Assembly (NCBI GenBank): GCA_963722415.1
Contig: CAVRNI010000057.1
Span: forward strand, 434,001 to 498,000
Source of the DNA: JALOLG01 sp963722415
GTDB taxonomy: Bacteria; Actinomycetota; Acidimicrobiia; Acidimicrobiales; Ilumatobacteraceae
Length of the DNA stretch: 64,000 nucleotides
Reading direction: 5' to 3'
Every line of letters starts with the position of its first letter. The first letter of the stretch is position 1. Below the pieces are notes generated by a model, which saw only the letters and a list, made by a program, of their open reading frames with translations, did no database searches and was not told where the DNA came from. The position numbers and the translations under genes were made by a program. Shown here piece by piece: positions 44,260 through 52,610 of this stretch.

Positions 44260-45822
44260 TCAGCCGGTCAACACGACGACGCTGGTGATGCCGGGCGCGG
44301 CGCGCAGCGTCTCGATCAGCGGGTGGCCGACCTCGGTCGACGTGGCGATGAGCATCAACGCCGAGCCCGCCTCGGCACGTCCGACGTCCATGTCGGCGAT
44401 GTTCACCCCGGCGTTGCCCAGCAAGGTCCCGACCGTGCCGATCACCCCCGGCCGGTCGTCGTTGGTGACCATCAGCAAGTTGTCCGCCGGTGGCACATCG
44501 ACGCCGTGACCGTCGATCCGTACGATCCGCTGCTCGCCACGCCGACCACTCAACGTGCCGCTGATGGAGTGACCGCCTCCCGAGAGCGTGATCAGGTTCA
44601 CGTAGTCGTCCGACGTCGTGCAGTTGACGTCGCGGACCTCGATCCCGTGGTCCTTCGCCAGCTGGGGGGCGTTGACGAACGTGACCGGCTCGTCGCTGAT
44701 CCCGCCGAAGAAACCCTTCAGCACCGCCAACCCCAAGATCCGCGTGTCGTAGCCGCCGATGTCGCCCTCGAAGCAGCACTCGAACGAGCTCGGGACCTTC
44801 CCGACGAGCGAGCCGAACAACCGGCCGAGGCGCTCGGCGAGCGGCAGGAACGGGCGGAGGGTCTCGTTCGCCTCGGCGGCGCTCACGTTGACGGCAAACG
44901 GCACGAACTCCCCCGCCAGCGCCAGCTGGACCATGTCGGCGATCGTGTCGCCGGCCTTGTCCTGCGCCTCACGGGTGCTCGCCCCGAGATGGGGCGTGGC
45001 CACGACGCCTTCGAGCTCGAACAGTGGCGACGACGTCGTCGGCTCGACGTCGAACACGTCAAGCGCGGCGCCGGCAATCACGCCGTCGCGGATGCAGTCG
45101 GCGAGATCGGACTCGACCACGATCCCGCCGCGCGCGACGTTGATGACGCGCAATGTTGGCTTGGCCTTGACGAGCAGGTCGCGGTTGATGAGTCCGGCGG
45201 TCTCCTTGGTCCTCGGCAGGTGGATCGTGAGGAAGTCGGACTCGCTGACGACCTGGTCGAGCGGGAGCAGCTCGACGCCCATCTGGCGGGCACGGTCGGC
45301 TGAAACGTACGGGTCGTAGGCGACGAGCCGCATCGAGAACGCCCTCGCCCGGTCGGCGACCAGCTTGCCGATCCGGCCGAGGCCGACGATCCCCAGCGTC
45401 TTGTCGGCCAGCTCGACGCCCTCCCAGCGGCTGCGTTCCCACCGACCGGCGACGAGCGCGGCGTGGGCCTGCGGGACGTTGCGCGCCTGGGCGAGCAGCA
45501 GCGCCATCGTGTGCTCGGCCGCCGACACGATGTTGCTCTGGGGCGCGTTGACCACCATCACGCCCCGCCGCGTCGCGGCGTCGACGTCGATGTTGTCGAG
45601 TCCGATCCCGGCCCGACCGATCACCATCAGCTCGTCGGCTGCGGCGAGCACCTCGTCGGTGATCCGCGTCGCCGAGCGGATGATCACCGCGTGGACGCCG
45701 ACGATGCGTGTGAGCAGGTCGTCCGCGGTCATCTCGAGCGTGATCTCCACCGAATGACCGGCCACCCGCAGCCGGTCGAGCCCACCTTCGGCGATCTCTT
45801 CGGTGACGAGGATCCGCGCCAT
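44260..45822 (-). CDS. serA: D-3-phosphoglycerate dehydrogenase
   Basis: This 520-residue long-type SerA commits 3-phosphoglycerate to serine synthesis. Domains in order: substrate and NAD domains (RAGIGLDNIDVDAATRRGVMVVNAP, LGIVGLGRIGKLVADRA, VINVARGGIVVESDL, HLGASTREAQ), the intervening ASB domain (about residues 310-445) and a C-terminal ACT domain (NLLMVTNDDRPGVIGTVGTLLGNAGVNIADMDVGR) for serine feedback. The start is ATG 45822 (ARILVTEEIAEGGLDRL); an in-frame ATG 45882 behind GAAAGAG is an alternative that would add 20 residues. Confidence 0.95.
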   Translation of the reverse strand: MARILVTEEIAEGGLDRLRVAGHSVEITLEMTADDLLTRIVGVHAVIIRSATRITDEVLAAADELMVIGRAGIGLDNIDVDAATRRGVMVVNAPQSNIVSAAEHTMALLLAQARNVPQAHAALVAGRWERSRWEGVELADKTLGIVGLGRIGKLVADRARAFSMRLVAYDPYVSADRARQMGVELLPLDQVVSESDFLTIHLPRTKETAGLINRDLLVKAKPTLRVINVARGGIVVESDLADCIRDGVIAGAALDVFDVEPTTSSPLFELEGVVATPHLGASTREAQDKAGDTIADMVQLALAGEFVPFAVNVSAAEANETLRPFLPLAERLGRLFGSLVGKVPSSFECCFEGDIGGYDTRILGLAVLKGFFGGISDEPVTFVNAPQLAKDHGIEVRDVNCTTSDDYVNLITLSGGGHSISGTLSGRRGEQRIVRIDGHGVDVPPADNLLMVTNDDRPGVIGTVGTLLGNAGVNIADMDVGRAEAGSALMLIATSTEVGHPLIETLRAAPGITSVVVLTG

Positions 45823-45957
45823 GCCGCCATGCTTACCGGCGAAACCGCCCGCGACAACGACCTTGTACATTCCGTACACCATTGCGTGCTCTTTCCGCTG
45901 TCCTTTCAGAGCGCCCGCGGGGCACGACCGGCCCCCGTCGACGCCCCTCACACCGGG

Positions 45958-45963
45958 TACGGT
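45958..45963 (+). promoter_or_regulatory. -10 box TACGGT, leaderless start of GNAT-menC operon
   Basis: TACGGT ends 8 bases before ATG 45972. Confidence 0.5.
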
Positions 45964-45971
45964 CCGGGCTG

Positions 45972-46688
45972 ATGAACGACGAGACGCTCGAGATCAGGCT
46001 CCTCGAGACGGCCGAGCAGATGGCCCCGATCGTCACGATGTTCCAGCAGGTGTGGGGATCGGTGATCCCCCTCGTCGGGGTCGAGTTGCTGCGGGCGATC
46101 GGGCACGCCGGGGGCTACGTGGCAGGGGCGTTCGACTCGGGTCACATCGTCGGCGCCTCGTTCGGCTTCCTCGCCCGCTTCGAAGGTGAGGACGCGCTGC
46201 ACAGCCACGTCACCGGGATCCTGCCCGGCGTTCAGCGCAGCGGCGTCGGGCGGGCGATGAAGAACCACCAGCGCAGCTGGGCCGCCGAGCAGGGGCTGAA
46301 GTGGGTGACGTGGACGTTCGATCCCCTGGTGCGTCGCAACGCGTGGTTCAACATCGAGGTTCTTCGGGCCCACGTCGCCGAGTACCTCGTCGACTTCTAC
46401 GGACCGATGACCGACTCGATCAACGCCCACGACGAGTCCGACCGGCTGCTCGTCGCCTGGCCGACCGATCCGACAGCAACCATCGATGAGCCGGTCCATG
46501 ATCCGCAGGCGATCGAGGTATCGACGCCAGAGGACATCGTCGTCATCCGGCGTACCGATCCCGACGCGGCACGCGACTGGCGTCTCCGCGTCCGGGAGGA
46601 GCTCGGCGAGCGGATGCACCGGGGTGCCGTCGTCTCCGGCTTCACGCGGGCCGGCGCCTACATCGTCTACGAGGGGGGTGCCACGTGA
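45972..46688 (+). CDS. GNAT-family N-acyltransferase (COG3375 type)
   Basis: The 238-residue protein begins LEIRLLETAEQMAPIVTMFQQVWG and has AGGYVAGAFDSGHIVGASFGFLARF, HSHVTGILPGVQRSGVGRAMKNHQRSWAAEQGLKWVTWTFDPLVRRNAWFNI, and LVDFYGPMTDSINAHDESDRLLVAWP. This is the COG3375 subgroup of GNAT enzymes. Its stop overlaps the GTG of the MenC-like gene. In Geobacillus and Deinococcus the same pair is a succinyltransferase plus N-succinylamino acid racemase, which turn D-amino acids to L-forms through N-succinyl intermediates. By that analogy this enzyme may succinylate amino acids. Confidence 0.82.
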   Translation: MNDETLEIRLLETAEQMAPIVTMFQQVWGSVIPLVGVELLRAIGHAGGYVAGAFDSGHIVGASFGFLARFEGEDALHSHVTGILPGVQRSGVGRAMKNHQRSWAAEQGLKWVTWTFDPLVRRNAWFNIEVLRAHVAEYLVDFYGPMTDSINAHDESDRLLVAWPTDPTATIDEPVHDPQAIEVSTPEDIVVIRRTDPDAARDWRLRVREELGERMHRGAVVSGFTRAGAYIVYEGGAT

Positions 46689-47791
46689 AGATCCGCGAGG
46701 TCGAACTGCGTCGCATCGGGATGCCACTCGTGGTGCCGTTCCGCACCAGCTTCGGCACCGAGACCGACCGCGACATCCTGTTGATCCGCGTCACGGGCGA
46801 CGACGGTTCGACGGGGTGGGGCGAATGCGTAGCGCAGGCGGAACCCACCTATTCGGCGGAGTACGTCGATGCCGCGGCGCTCGTCATCGAGTCGCACCTG
46901 CTCCCCCGCCTCGCCGCCGCCGGCGACATCACGGCGGGTGAGATCGCCGGACTGCTCCGGCCGGTCAAGGGGCACCCGATGGCCAAGGCGGCGCTCGAGA
47001 TGGCCGTCCTCGACGCCGAGCTCCGCGCCGACGCCACCAGCCTGCACACGCACTTCGGCAGCGCCCGCGATCGGATCCCGAGCGGTGTCAGTGTCGGCAT
47101 CTTCGACACCATCGACCGGCTGTTGAGCGAGGTCCAGGGCTACGTCGACGACGGGTACGTCCGCATCAAGCTCAAGATCGAGCCCGGCTGGGACCTCGAA
47201 CCGGTGCGTCTCGTGCGCGAGCTGATCGGACCCGACATGCCGCTCCAGGTCGATGCCAACACGGCGTACTCGAGGGTCGACATCGAGCACTTGTGCCGGC
47301 TCGACGAGTTCGACCTGTTGCTCATCGAACAACCCCTCGACGAGGAGGACATCGTCGGCCATGCCGAGCTGGCCAAGGCGTCGGCGACGCCCGTGTGTCT
47401 CGACGAATCGATCGTGTCGGCACGCACCGCCGCCGACGCGATCGCGCTCGGCGCGGCGGAGATCATCAACATCAAGCCGGGTCGCGTCGGTGGTTACCTC
47501 GAGGCCCGTCGGATCCACGACCTGTGCGTCGATCGCGGCATCCCGGTCTGGTGCGGCGGCATGGTCGAGACCGGAATCGGACGGGCGGCGAACGCCGCGC
47601 TCGCGGCCCTGCCCGGATTCACACTGCCGGGCGACATCAGCGCCTCGACGCGCTTCTACGCCCGCGACATCGTCACCGAGCCGATCACGGTCGTCGATGG
47701 CCACGTCACCGTTCCGACCAGCCCCGGTCTCGGTTTCGAGCTCGACGTCGACTTCCTCGACTCCGTGACCACCGCGACATCGACGCTCTGA
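46685..47791 (+). CDS. menC: Enolase-superfamily o-succinylbenzoate synthase / N-succinylamino acid racemase
   Basis: The 368-residue muconate-lactonizing-type protein has PLVVPFRTSFGTETDRD, GWGECVAQAEPTYSAEYVD, the first catalytic pair in RIKLKIEPGWD, the metal ligands in VDANTAY, LIEQPLDEED and CLDES, and the lysine side in INIKPGRVGG, then GGMVETGIGRAANAALAAL. It matches the NSAR/OSBS group 2 of the family. It is coupled to a GNAT gene, not to other men genes, so racemisation of N-succinylamino acids is a more likely role than menaquinone synthesis. Both activities often coexist in one protein (family knowledge). Confidence 0.85.
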   Translation: MKIREVELRRIGMPLVVPFRTSFGTETDRDILLIRVTGDDGSTGWGECVAQAEPTYSAEYVDAAALVIESHLLPRLAAAGDITAGEIAGLLRPVKGHPMAKAALEMAVLDAELRADATSLHTHFGSARDRIPSGVSVGIFDTIDRLLSEVQGYVDDGYVRIKLKIEPGWDLEPVRLVRELIGPDMPLQVDANTAYSRVDIEHLCRLDEFDLLLIEQPLDEEDIVGHAELAKASATPVCLDESIVSARTAADAIALGAAEIINIKPGRVGGYLEARRIHDLCVDRGIPVWCGGMVETGIGRAANAALAALPGFTLPGDISASTRFYARDIVTEPITVVDGHVTVPTSPGLGFELDVDFLDSVTTATSTL

Positions 47792-47800
47792 CAACTCGCG

Positions 47801-48487
47801 CTACTGCGAGTTCGGGCCCTCGATCTCCGGTGCGTCGCGCGGTCCGCTGATGCGCTCGCCCCCCGCCTCAACGGCCGCACGTTCTTCCGCTGTCGCGGTG
47901 CGGACCGTTTCAGCGGCGTCGAGCGCCGTCTGCTTGCCGGTCTCGGCGGACTGCTTGGCGGTCTCGGCGACGCTGTGCGCTCCCTCGGCGGCCGCCTCCT
48001 TGACCTGCTCGATCGCGGCGAGGGCGGGCTGCTTGAGATGCTCGGCAGCCTCTTGGCCGGCGTGCTTGAGCTCGTCCGCGAGCGGTTGCGCCTTGTCCAT
48101 CAATTGGCCGGCGGCCTGCTTTTCGATCTCGCTCGGCTTGAAGACCGATGCGATCAGCACGCCGACACCAAAGGCGATGGCCCCTGCGACGAGCGGGCTG
48201 CCCTGGGTTTGCTGGCGAACGGCGTCCGGGCTGCCCTTCAACGTGTCGACCGCTCCACTCGCGGCATCGCCGATGGCATGTCCCGTGTCGGCGAGGGCGT
48301 GGCCGGTGTCCGACGCCGAGCCCATCACCCGCTCACGGGCCGACCTGACCATGTTCGTCGCACGGTTCTTCCGGCGCTCGACCATCCGGCCGGGGCTGAC
48401 CCGGTCGCCGATGGCGTCGAGGGTCTCCCCGAGCTCACCTCGGGTCTGTTCGATGTCACGCCTCAGTTCTTCTGCGCTTTGGCCCAT
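47801..48487 (-). CDS. DUF3618-containing membrane protein
   Basis: The 228-residue protein starts MGQSAEELRRDIEQTRGELGETLDAIGDRVSPGRMVERRKNRATNMV, the DUF3618 signature, followed by an amphipathic Ala/Gly/Asp region, one membrane helix (SPLVAGAIAFGVGVLIASVF, about residues 103-122) and a long Ala/Glu/Lys-rich helix. It is the last gene of a three-gene operon: its start overlaps the previous gene by 25 bases. Such proteins occur with holin-like proteins in actinobacteria and may organise the membrane or respond to envelope stress (not proven). Confidence 0.8.
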   Translation of the reverse strand: MGQSAEELRRDIEQTRGELGETLDAIGDRVSPGRMVERRKNRATNMVRSARERVMGSASDTGHALADTGHAIGDAASGAVDTLKGSPDAVRQQTQGSPLVAGAIAFGVGVLIASVFKPSEIEKQAAGQLMDKAQPLADELKHAGQEAAEHLKQPALAAIEQVKEAAAEGAHSVAETAKQSAETGKQTALDAAETVRTATAEERAAVEAGGERISGPRDAPEIEGPNSQ

Positions 48488-48915
48488 TCCACGTCCTCCT
48501 TGATCGTCTGTTTCGTCTGTGGTAATCCCCGCAGCTCTGACAACTTGTGCCGTGCGCTGCGCTGGAGAATGAACGCCGCGATCGCCCAGAGTGCGCCCAC
48601 GATGGTGAACGACAGGGCTCGGTTGAGCACGTCGTCCAACAGCCAGGCCAGAGCAAGCGACAGCAACACGAGGGCCAGCCACGCGGCCAGGGCGGCGCCG
48701 CCGAACATGGCGCCGGCCTTGCCGATCGTCGTGGCCTGCTCCTGGGCCTCGGTCTTGGCAAGCTCGATCTCCTTGCGGAACAGCGTGCTCAGCTCGCTGG
48801 TCATCTCGGAGAGCAAGTCGCCGAGCGACTCATCCGATCGTTTCGGTTCGGTCGCCAGGTCCCGATGCTCGGTCGCGACGTCGGTCGATTGTGTCGGCCT
48901 CGACGTCGCGCTCAC
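48463..48915 (-). CDS. Phage_holin_3_6 / Actinobacterial holin-X-like membrane protein
   Basis: The 150-residue protein has an N-terminal soluble helix (SLGDLLSEMTSELSTLFRKEIELAKTEAQEQATTIGKAGAMFGG) and two close membrane helices (AALAAWLALVLLSLALAWLL and FTIVGALWAIAAFILQ). This is the pattern of PF07332. Despite the holin name, no phage genes are near; in actinobacteria the family is a chromosomal membrane protein. It overlaps both neighbours, so all three genes are one transcript. Confidence 0.83.
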   Translation of the reverse strand: MSATSRPTQSTDVATEHRDLATEPKRSDESLGDLLSEMTSELSTLFRKEIELAKTEAQEQATTIGKAGAMFGGAALAAWLALVLLSLALAWLLDDVLNRALSFTIVGALWAIAAFILQRSARHKLSELRGLPQTKQTIKEDVEWAKAQKN

Positions 48916-49463
48916 TGCATCGTCCCGCGATCGGATTCCGACGGTGCGGACGACGCACGAACCACGCGCCCCACGACGAATCCGGCGCCGAGGGCGCCGG
49001 CGAGGAAGAGGCCAGGGCGACGACGGGCGAAGCGCGTGACGTCGTCGACGACCCCTTGCGGCCCGCCCTGCTCCAACCTCGACGCCAGTCCGCGTACGTG
49101 CTCTTGCGCATCCTCCAGGTACCGAGGGAGCGAGCCGGCGCTGTCGGGCCGACCCTCGGCGAGAGCCGCCACCTGCTCCGACAGCGTGCGGAGGCCGCCC
49201 GCGGCCTGGGCGCTGCGATTCTCGGCCTGCTGGCGTACCTCTTCCCGCGTCTGTGTGATGAGGCTGTCGACCTGCTGCTTGGCCTGGCTGACCACCGCCT
49301 TGGTCTGCGTCGAGGCTTCACCGGCGACCTCTCTGGCGCCCTCTGCTGCGGTGGCCGCGACGTTCGACGCCTCCGAGCCGGCCGTCTCCGCCACTCGGGC
49401 CACGCTCGACTTCTCTTCGTCGGCAATGGCAGTTTCTGTGCCGCTTTGGGTTTCGATGCTCAT
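48912..49463 (-). CDS. Ala-rich membrane protein, first gene of the DUF3618 operon
   Basis: The 183-residue protein is nearly all helical: an Ala/Thr/Glu-rich region predicted as coiled coil (ARVAETAGSEASNVAATAAEGAREVAGEASTQTKAVVSQAKQQVDSLITQTREEVRQQAENRSAQ), then a membrane helix near the end (RRPGLFLAGALGAGFVVGRVV, about residues 148-168). It begins behind GGAGG, and its stop overlaps the next start by 4 bases (ATGA). The length and repeats recall YtxH/DUF883-like or LEA-like stress proteins; the exact family is not clear. Confidence 0.72.
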   Translation of the reverse strand: MSIETQSGTETAIADEEKSSVARVAETAGSEASNVAATAAEGAREVAGEASTQTKAVVSQAKQQVDSLITQTREEVRQQAENRSAQAAGGLRTLSEQVAALAEGRPDSAGSLPRYLEDAQEHVRGLASRLEQGGPQGVVDDVTRFARRRPGLFLAGALGAGFVVGRVVRASSAPSESDRGTMQ

Positions 49464-49605
49464 GCGGGTCCTCCAACTCGATCGTGACCGCCGTGTCGTA
49501 CCCCGCGGCGCCGACGCGCATACGCGTCACACCCACAAAATGTCGCCACGCGACGAGGTTCACCCGATGTGATGACAGCGATGCCCGGTCAATCCGGATC
49601 GGTGA

Positions 49606-50271
49606 TCACTTCTTGGTCGGAGCTGGCTTCAGGAGCTGCGAGCAGGCGGTGTCGCCGAACCACTTCTCGTACTGCTCGGGCGTCCACGCGCGCTTGCCGA
49701 CGAGCAGTTGCCACATGTCGGGGTGGTTCAACGTCCAGAGGATGTCGGTCGCCCTGGTGACGTCGAGTCCAGGCCGGAGCGCCTTCTTCCGGTGCAGGGT
49801 CTGGACGATGGTGCGCTGGTTGTCGTAGAAGTCGGTCTGGATCAGGTTCCACAGGGCGTCGATGTCGGCGTCGACGGGAGCGGCGTTGCGGATCGTCTCC
49901 AGGACCCCCGCGATCCGCTCCTTGACGACGCGTGAGTTGCGCGCGTTCAATCGCAGTTGGCGGTGGGGGTCGACCTCGTCGAGGACCTCTCGATACCAGG
50001 GCCGCTCGGCCACCGCGGCCTCGTCGAGGTCGCCCTTCAGGAGCAGGTCCCACAGACCACGCAGGACACCGCTCTTGGTCGCGAACGCGACGTACACGGT
50101 CTTGAGCGCCACCCCCGCGTCCTCGGCGATGGCATCCATCGTCGTCGCCGCGTACCCCTGCCGCTCGAACAGCCGCTGGGCGGCTTCCAGGATCGACCGA
50201 CGTGTGGCGGCCGCCTGCGCTTGCCGGCGCGGCGAGTGGTAGCTGCGCTTGGGCTTGACACGCTCAGCCAT
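49606..50271 (-). CDS. TetR-family transcriptional regulator
   Basis: The 221-residue protein has a basic N-terminal tail and the TetR helix-turn-helix (TRRSILEAAQRLFERQGYAATTMDAIAEDAGVALKTVYVAFATKSGVLRGLWDLLL), with a helical C-terminal ligand domain. The ATG 50271 is 6 bases after a TAGACT box. The -35 region for this box falls inside a perfect palindrome at 50297-50311, strong evidence for autoregulation. The divergent methyltransferase gene is the likely second target. The ligand is unknown. Confidence 0.9.
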   Translation of the reverse strand: MAERVKPKRSYHSPRRQAQAAATRRSILEAAQRLFERQGYAATTMDAIAEDAGVALKTVYVAFATKSGVLRGLWDLLLKGDLDEAAVAERPWYREVLDEVDPHRQLRLNARNSRVVKERIAGVLETIRNAAPVDADIDALWNLIQTDFYDNQRTIVQTLHRKKALRPGLDVTRATDILWTLNHPDMWQLLVGKRAWTPEQYEKWFGDTACSQLLKPAPTKK

Positions 50272-50277
50272 TTCATT

Positions 50278-50283
50278 AGTCTA
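50278..50283 (-). promoter_or_regulatory. -10 box TAGACT, leaderless start of tetR gene
   Basis: On the minus strand TAGACT is followed by 6 bases and ATG. Confidence 0.55.
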
Positions 50284-50296
50284 GGGAAGAATTCAT

Positions 50297-50311
50297 TACT
50301 CGTAACGAGTA
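50297..50311. promoter_or_regulatory. TetR-type operator, perfect palindrome TACTCGT-A-ACGAGTA
   Basis: Seven-base arms flank one central base. It lies 25 bases upstream of the regulator and 28 bases upstream of the methyltransferase start, covering the expected -35 of the regulator gene. Confidence 0.8.
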
Positions 50312-50339
50312 TCGAAATTGACGACTGAGGAGGTGGGTC

Positions 50340-51202
50340 ATGGAACCCGCAAGCGTTGTAGAAGCCGACGAGATCCGAACCCGCGTCCACGGCATGTGGG
50401 CGTCGGTCGCAGGGCGTTGGGGCGAACATGCGGACTACGTCGACGCACGTGGCGCTTCGCTGACGGCCGAGATGCTCGAGCTGACGAGCCCGAAGCCCGG
50501 TGAACGTGTTCTCGAGTTGGCCTGCGGCGCCGGCGGGGTGGGATTGGCGGCGGCGGAGCGGGTCGGGCCGGAAGGCGAGGTCGTGTTGTCCGACGTCGTC
50601 GCCGAGATGACGTCGATCGCCGCCGCGCGTGCCGAGTCGCGCGGCCTCACCAATGTGCGCACGTGCGTCCTCGATCTCGAGCAGATCGAGCAACCGGACG
50701 GCTCGTACGACGTCGTGCTGTGCCGTGAGGGCTCATGTTCGCGCCCGACCCGGCGCGTGCCGCCCGCGAGATCCACCGGGTCCTGCGACCCGGCGGCAGG
50801 GTTGCGCTGGCTGTGTGGGGGCCGCGGGAGCGCAACCCCTGGCTGGGCGTCGTGCTCGACGCGGTCAGCGCCCAGATCGGCGCGCCGGTGCCGCCGCCGG
50901 GCGTTCCCGGCCCGTTCTCGCTCGGCGATGCGGACCGCGTGGCGGAGCTGCTGTCCGGCGCCGGGTTGGCGGACGTCGTCGTCGACGAGCTCGCAACGCC
51001 GCTACGTGCCGGCTCGTTCGAGGAATGGTGGACGAGGACGTCGGCGCTCGCCGGGCCGCTCGCGAACATGCTCTCCGCGCTGTCAGAGGACGCGACACAC
51101 GCCCTTCACGCCCGCCTGCACGAGGCGGTCCGCGAGTACGAAACGCCCACCGGACTGGAGTTCCCCGGCGTCAACCTCCTCGCCGCGGGGCACCGGCGGT
51201 GA
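50340..51202 (+). pseudogene. SAM-dependent class I methyltransferase, frameshifted
   Basis: The ATG 50340 follows GAGGAGGTG. The first frame has RVHGMWASVAGRWGEHADYVDARG, the SAM-binding VLELACGAGGVGLAAAERVGPEGEVVLSDV and EQIEQPDGSYDVVLCREG. At about 50729-50731 the reading shifts: the other frame continues LMFAPDPARAAREIHRVLRPGGRVALAVWG, an acidic loop and the C-terminal part to 51202. One G missing from the GGG run restores a protein of about 287 residues of the UbiE/Methyltransf_11 type. The substrate is unknown. It is divergent from a TetR regulator that probably represses it. Confidence 0.8.
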
Positions 51203-51223
51203 CCTCAGGGTGTCGGGACGGGC

Positions 51224-52610
51224 TCAGCCGGACGCGCCGCCGGTGAAGTTCCACGATGCCAAATGCAGCGCCGGGCACGACCACCGCGGCGCCGTCGCCG
51301 TGTACGTGTCGCCGGGAATCGGCGTCGCGGTGCGGCCGACAGCCTTGACGTTCCCGGGCATCAGGGCTTGGGCGTAGGACTGGGTGAAGCGGAAGTTGCG
51401 CAGCGGCCGCGTGACCTGGCCGTCTTCGATGAGCCACACGCCGTTGCGCGTGAGACCGGTGATGGCCAGCGTGCGCGGGTCGAGCATGCGGGTGTACCAG
51501 AAGTCGGACACGAGCACGCCGCGTCCGACGCCGGCGACCAGCTCGGCGACGGACGAATCGGCGACCGGCCCGTCGACCTCGCCGGCGACGTCATCGTCGT
51601 GGCCTGACGGCAGGAGGCCGAGGTGGCGGGCGATCGGCCCCCACCCGAACGCCATGTCGACGGCGTGTCCCGTCGTCGTGGCGGCGGCCTCGGCCGCCGC
51701 TCGGCGGTCGTAGGTGAGCGACACCGTCGTGCCGCGGTCGACGAGGACCAGGCGCTGACGCGGGGTGCCTTCCTTGTCGTATCCGAGTCCGACGGCGAGT
51801 GGGTCGTCGACGAGGGTGATCGCAGCATCGAACTGGTCCTCGCCCACCCGTACGAACGAGCGTCGCTCGTTGACCGCCTTGCCGTTGAACCCGGCGACGG
51901 CGAGGAGCTCGACGATGTCCGCGACCGCGGTGGGCTCGAGCACCACTTCGTGGCGGCCCGGCGGCAGCTCGACGGGGTCGTCCCACGCGCGTGCCTTGGC
52001 CGCGGCGCGGCGTCCGAGCGCGGCACCATCCAGCTCGCCGAGGGCGAGCGGGGCGTGGCGGGCGACCCCATCGGCCCCGTCCTTGCGGGCGATGCCCGAG
52101 AGACCGCACTCGGCGGCTTCGCCGGACACCACGTGACCGGCCGAGTTGGCGAAGCTCCCCGTCCAGTGGTTGGAGCGGCAGAAGCCCGCCGTCTCGAGAC
52201 CGCCGGCACCGTCGACGAACGCCCGCACCACTCCGGCCCGGTCGGCCGGGGTCGTCTCCGAGGCGGGCGCGGCGGCTGCAGTCGTTTGACCGCGCGCGCC
52301 AGGCGGGGTGAGGCCCGGCCACCCGGGATCGCGGGGCGCGACCTTGACCGCGTCGGTCGCCCGCTCGACGAGCGCGCGGAGCCCGGATTCGTCGATCACG
52401 GTGGCCGACCCCGATGCCGTGCGGCCGTCGTGGTGGATCCGCACGCGCACCGTCGTCGCATCCTCGGCCACGTTCTGGTGGATCACCGAGTTGGCGAAGC
52501 GGGTCAGCGCCAGCCGATGGCGGTCGGCGGCCGCCTCGACCTCGACCCCGGGTAACACGGGCCATGACCTGTTCCACCGCCGACGTCGCGAGATCCTGCT
52601 CGGCGGTCAC
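51224..52610 (-). CDS. tldE: TldE/PmbA-type metalloprotease partner, frameshift near the 5' end
   Basis: From about 52553 down, the frame encodes a TldE/PmbA protein: LTRFANSVIHQNVAEDATTVRVRI, GRHEVVLEPTAVADIVELLAVAGFNGKAVNE, DDPLAVGLGYDKEGTPRQRLVLVDRG and VSDFWYTRMLDPRTLAITGLTRNGVWLIEDGQVTRPLRNFRFTQSY. The natural start is GTG 52610, which overlaps the tldD stop (GTGA) and gives TAEQDLATSAVEQVMAR in another frame; one extra base at about 52551-52556 separates the parts. TldD and TldE form a heterodimer that degrades unfolded peptides through a channel, in bacteria often maturing modified peptides; TldE itself lacks the zinc motif. Confidence 0.85.

Noticed and set aside
44247..44509. DUF3445 protein extending to 44509
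   Set aside because: It would overlap serA by 250 bases in antisense and the extra residues have no coding character.
48463..48915. Prophage remnant because of the holin-like protein
   Set aside because: No other phage gene is present, and this family is chromosomal in actinobacteria.
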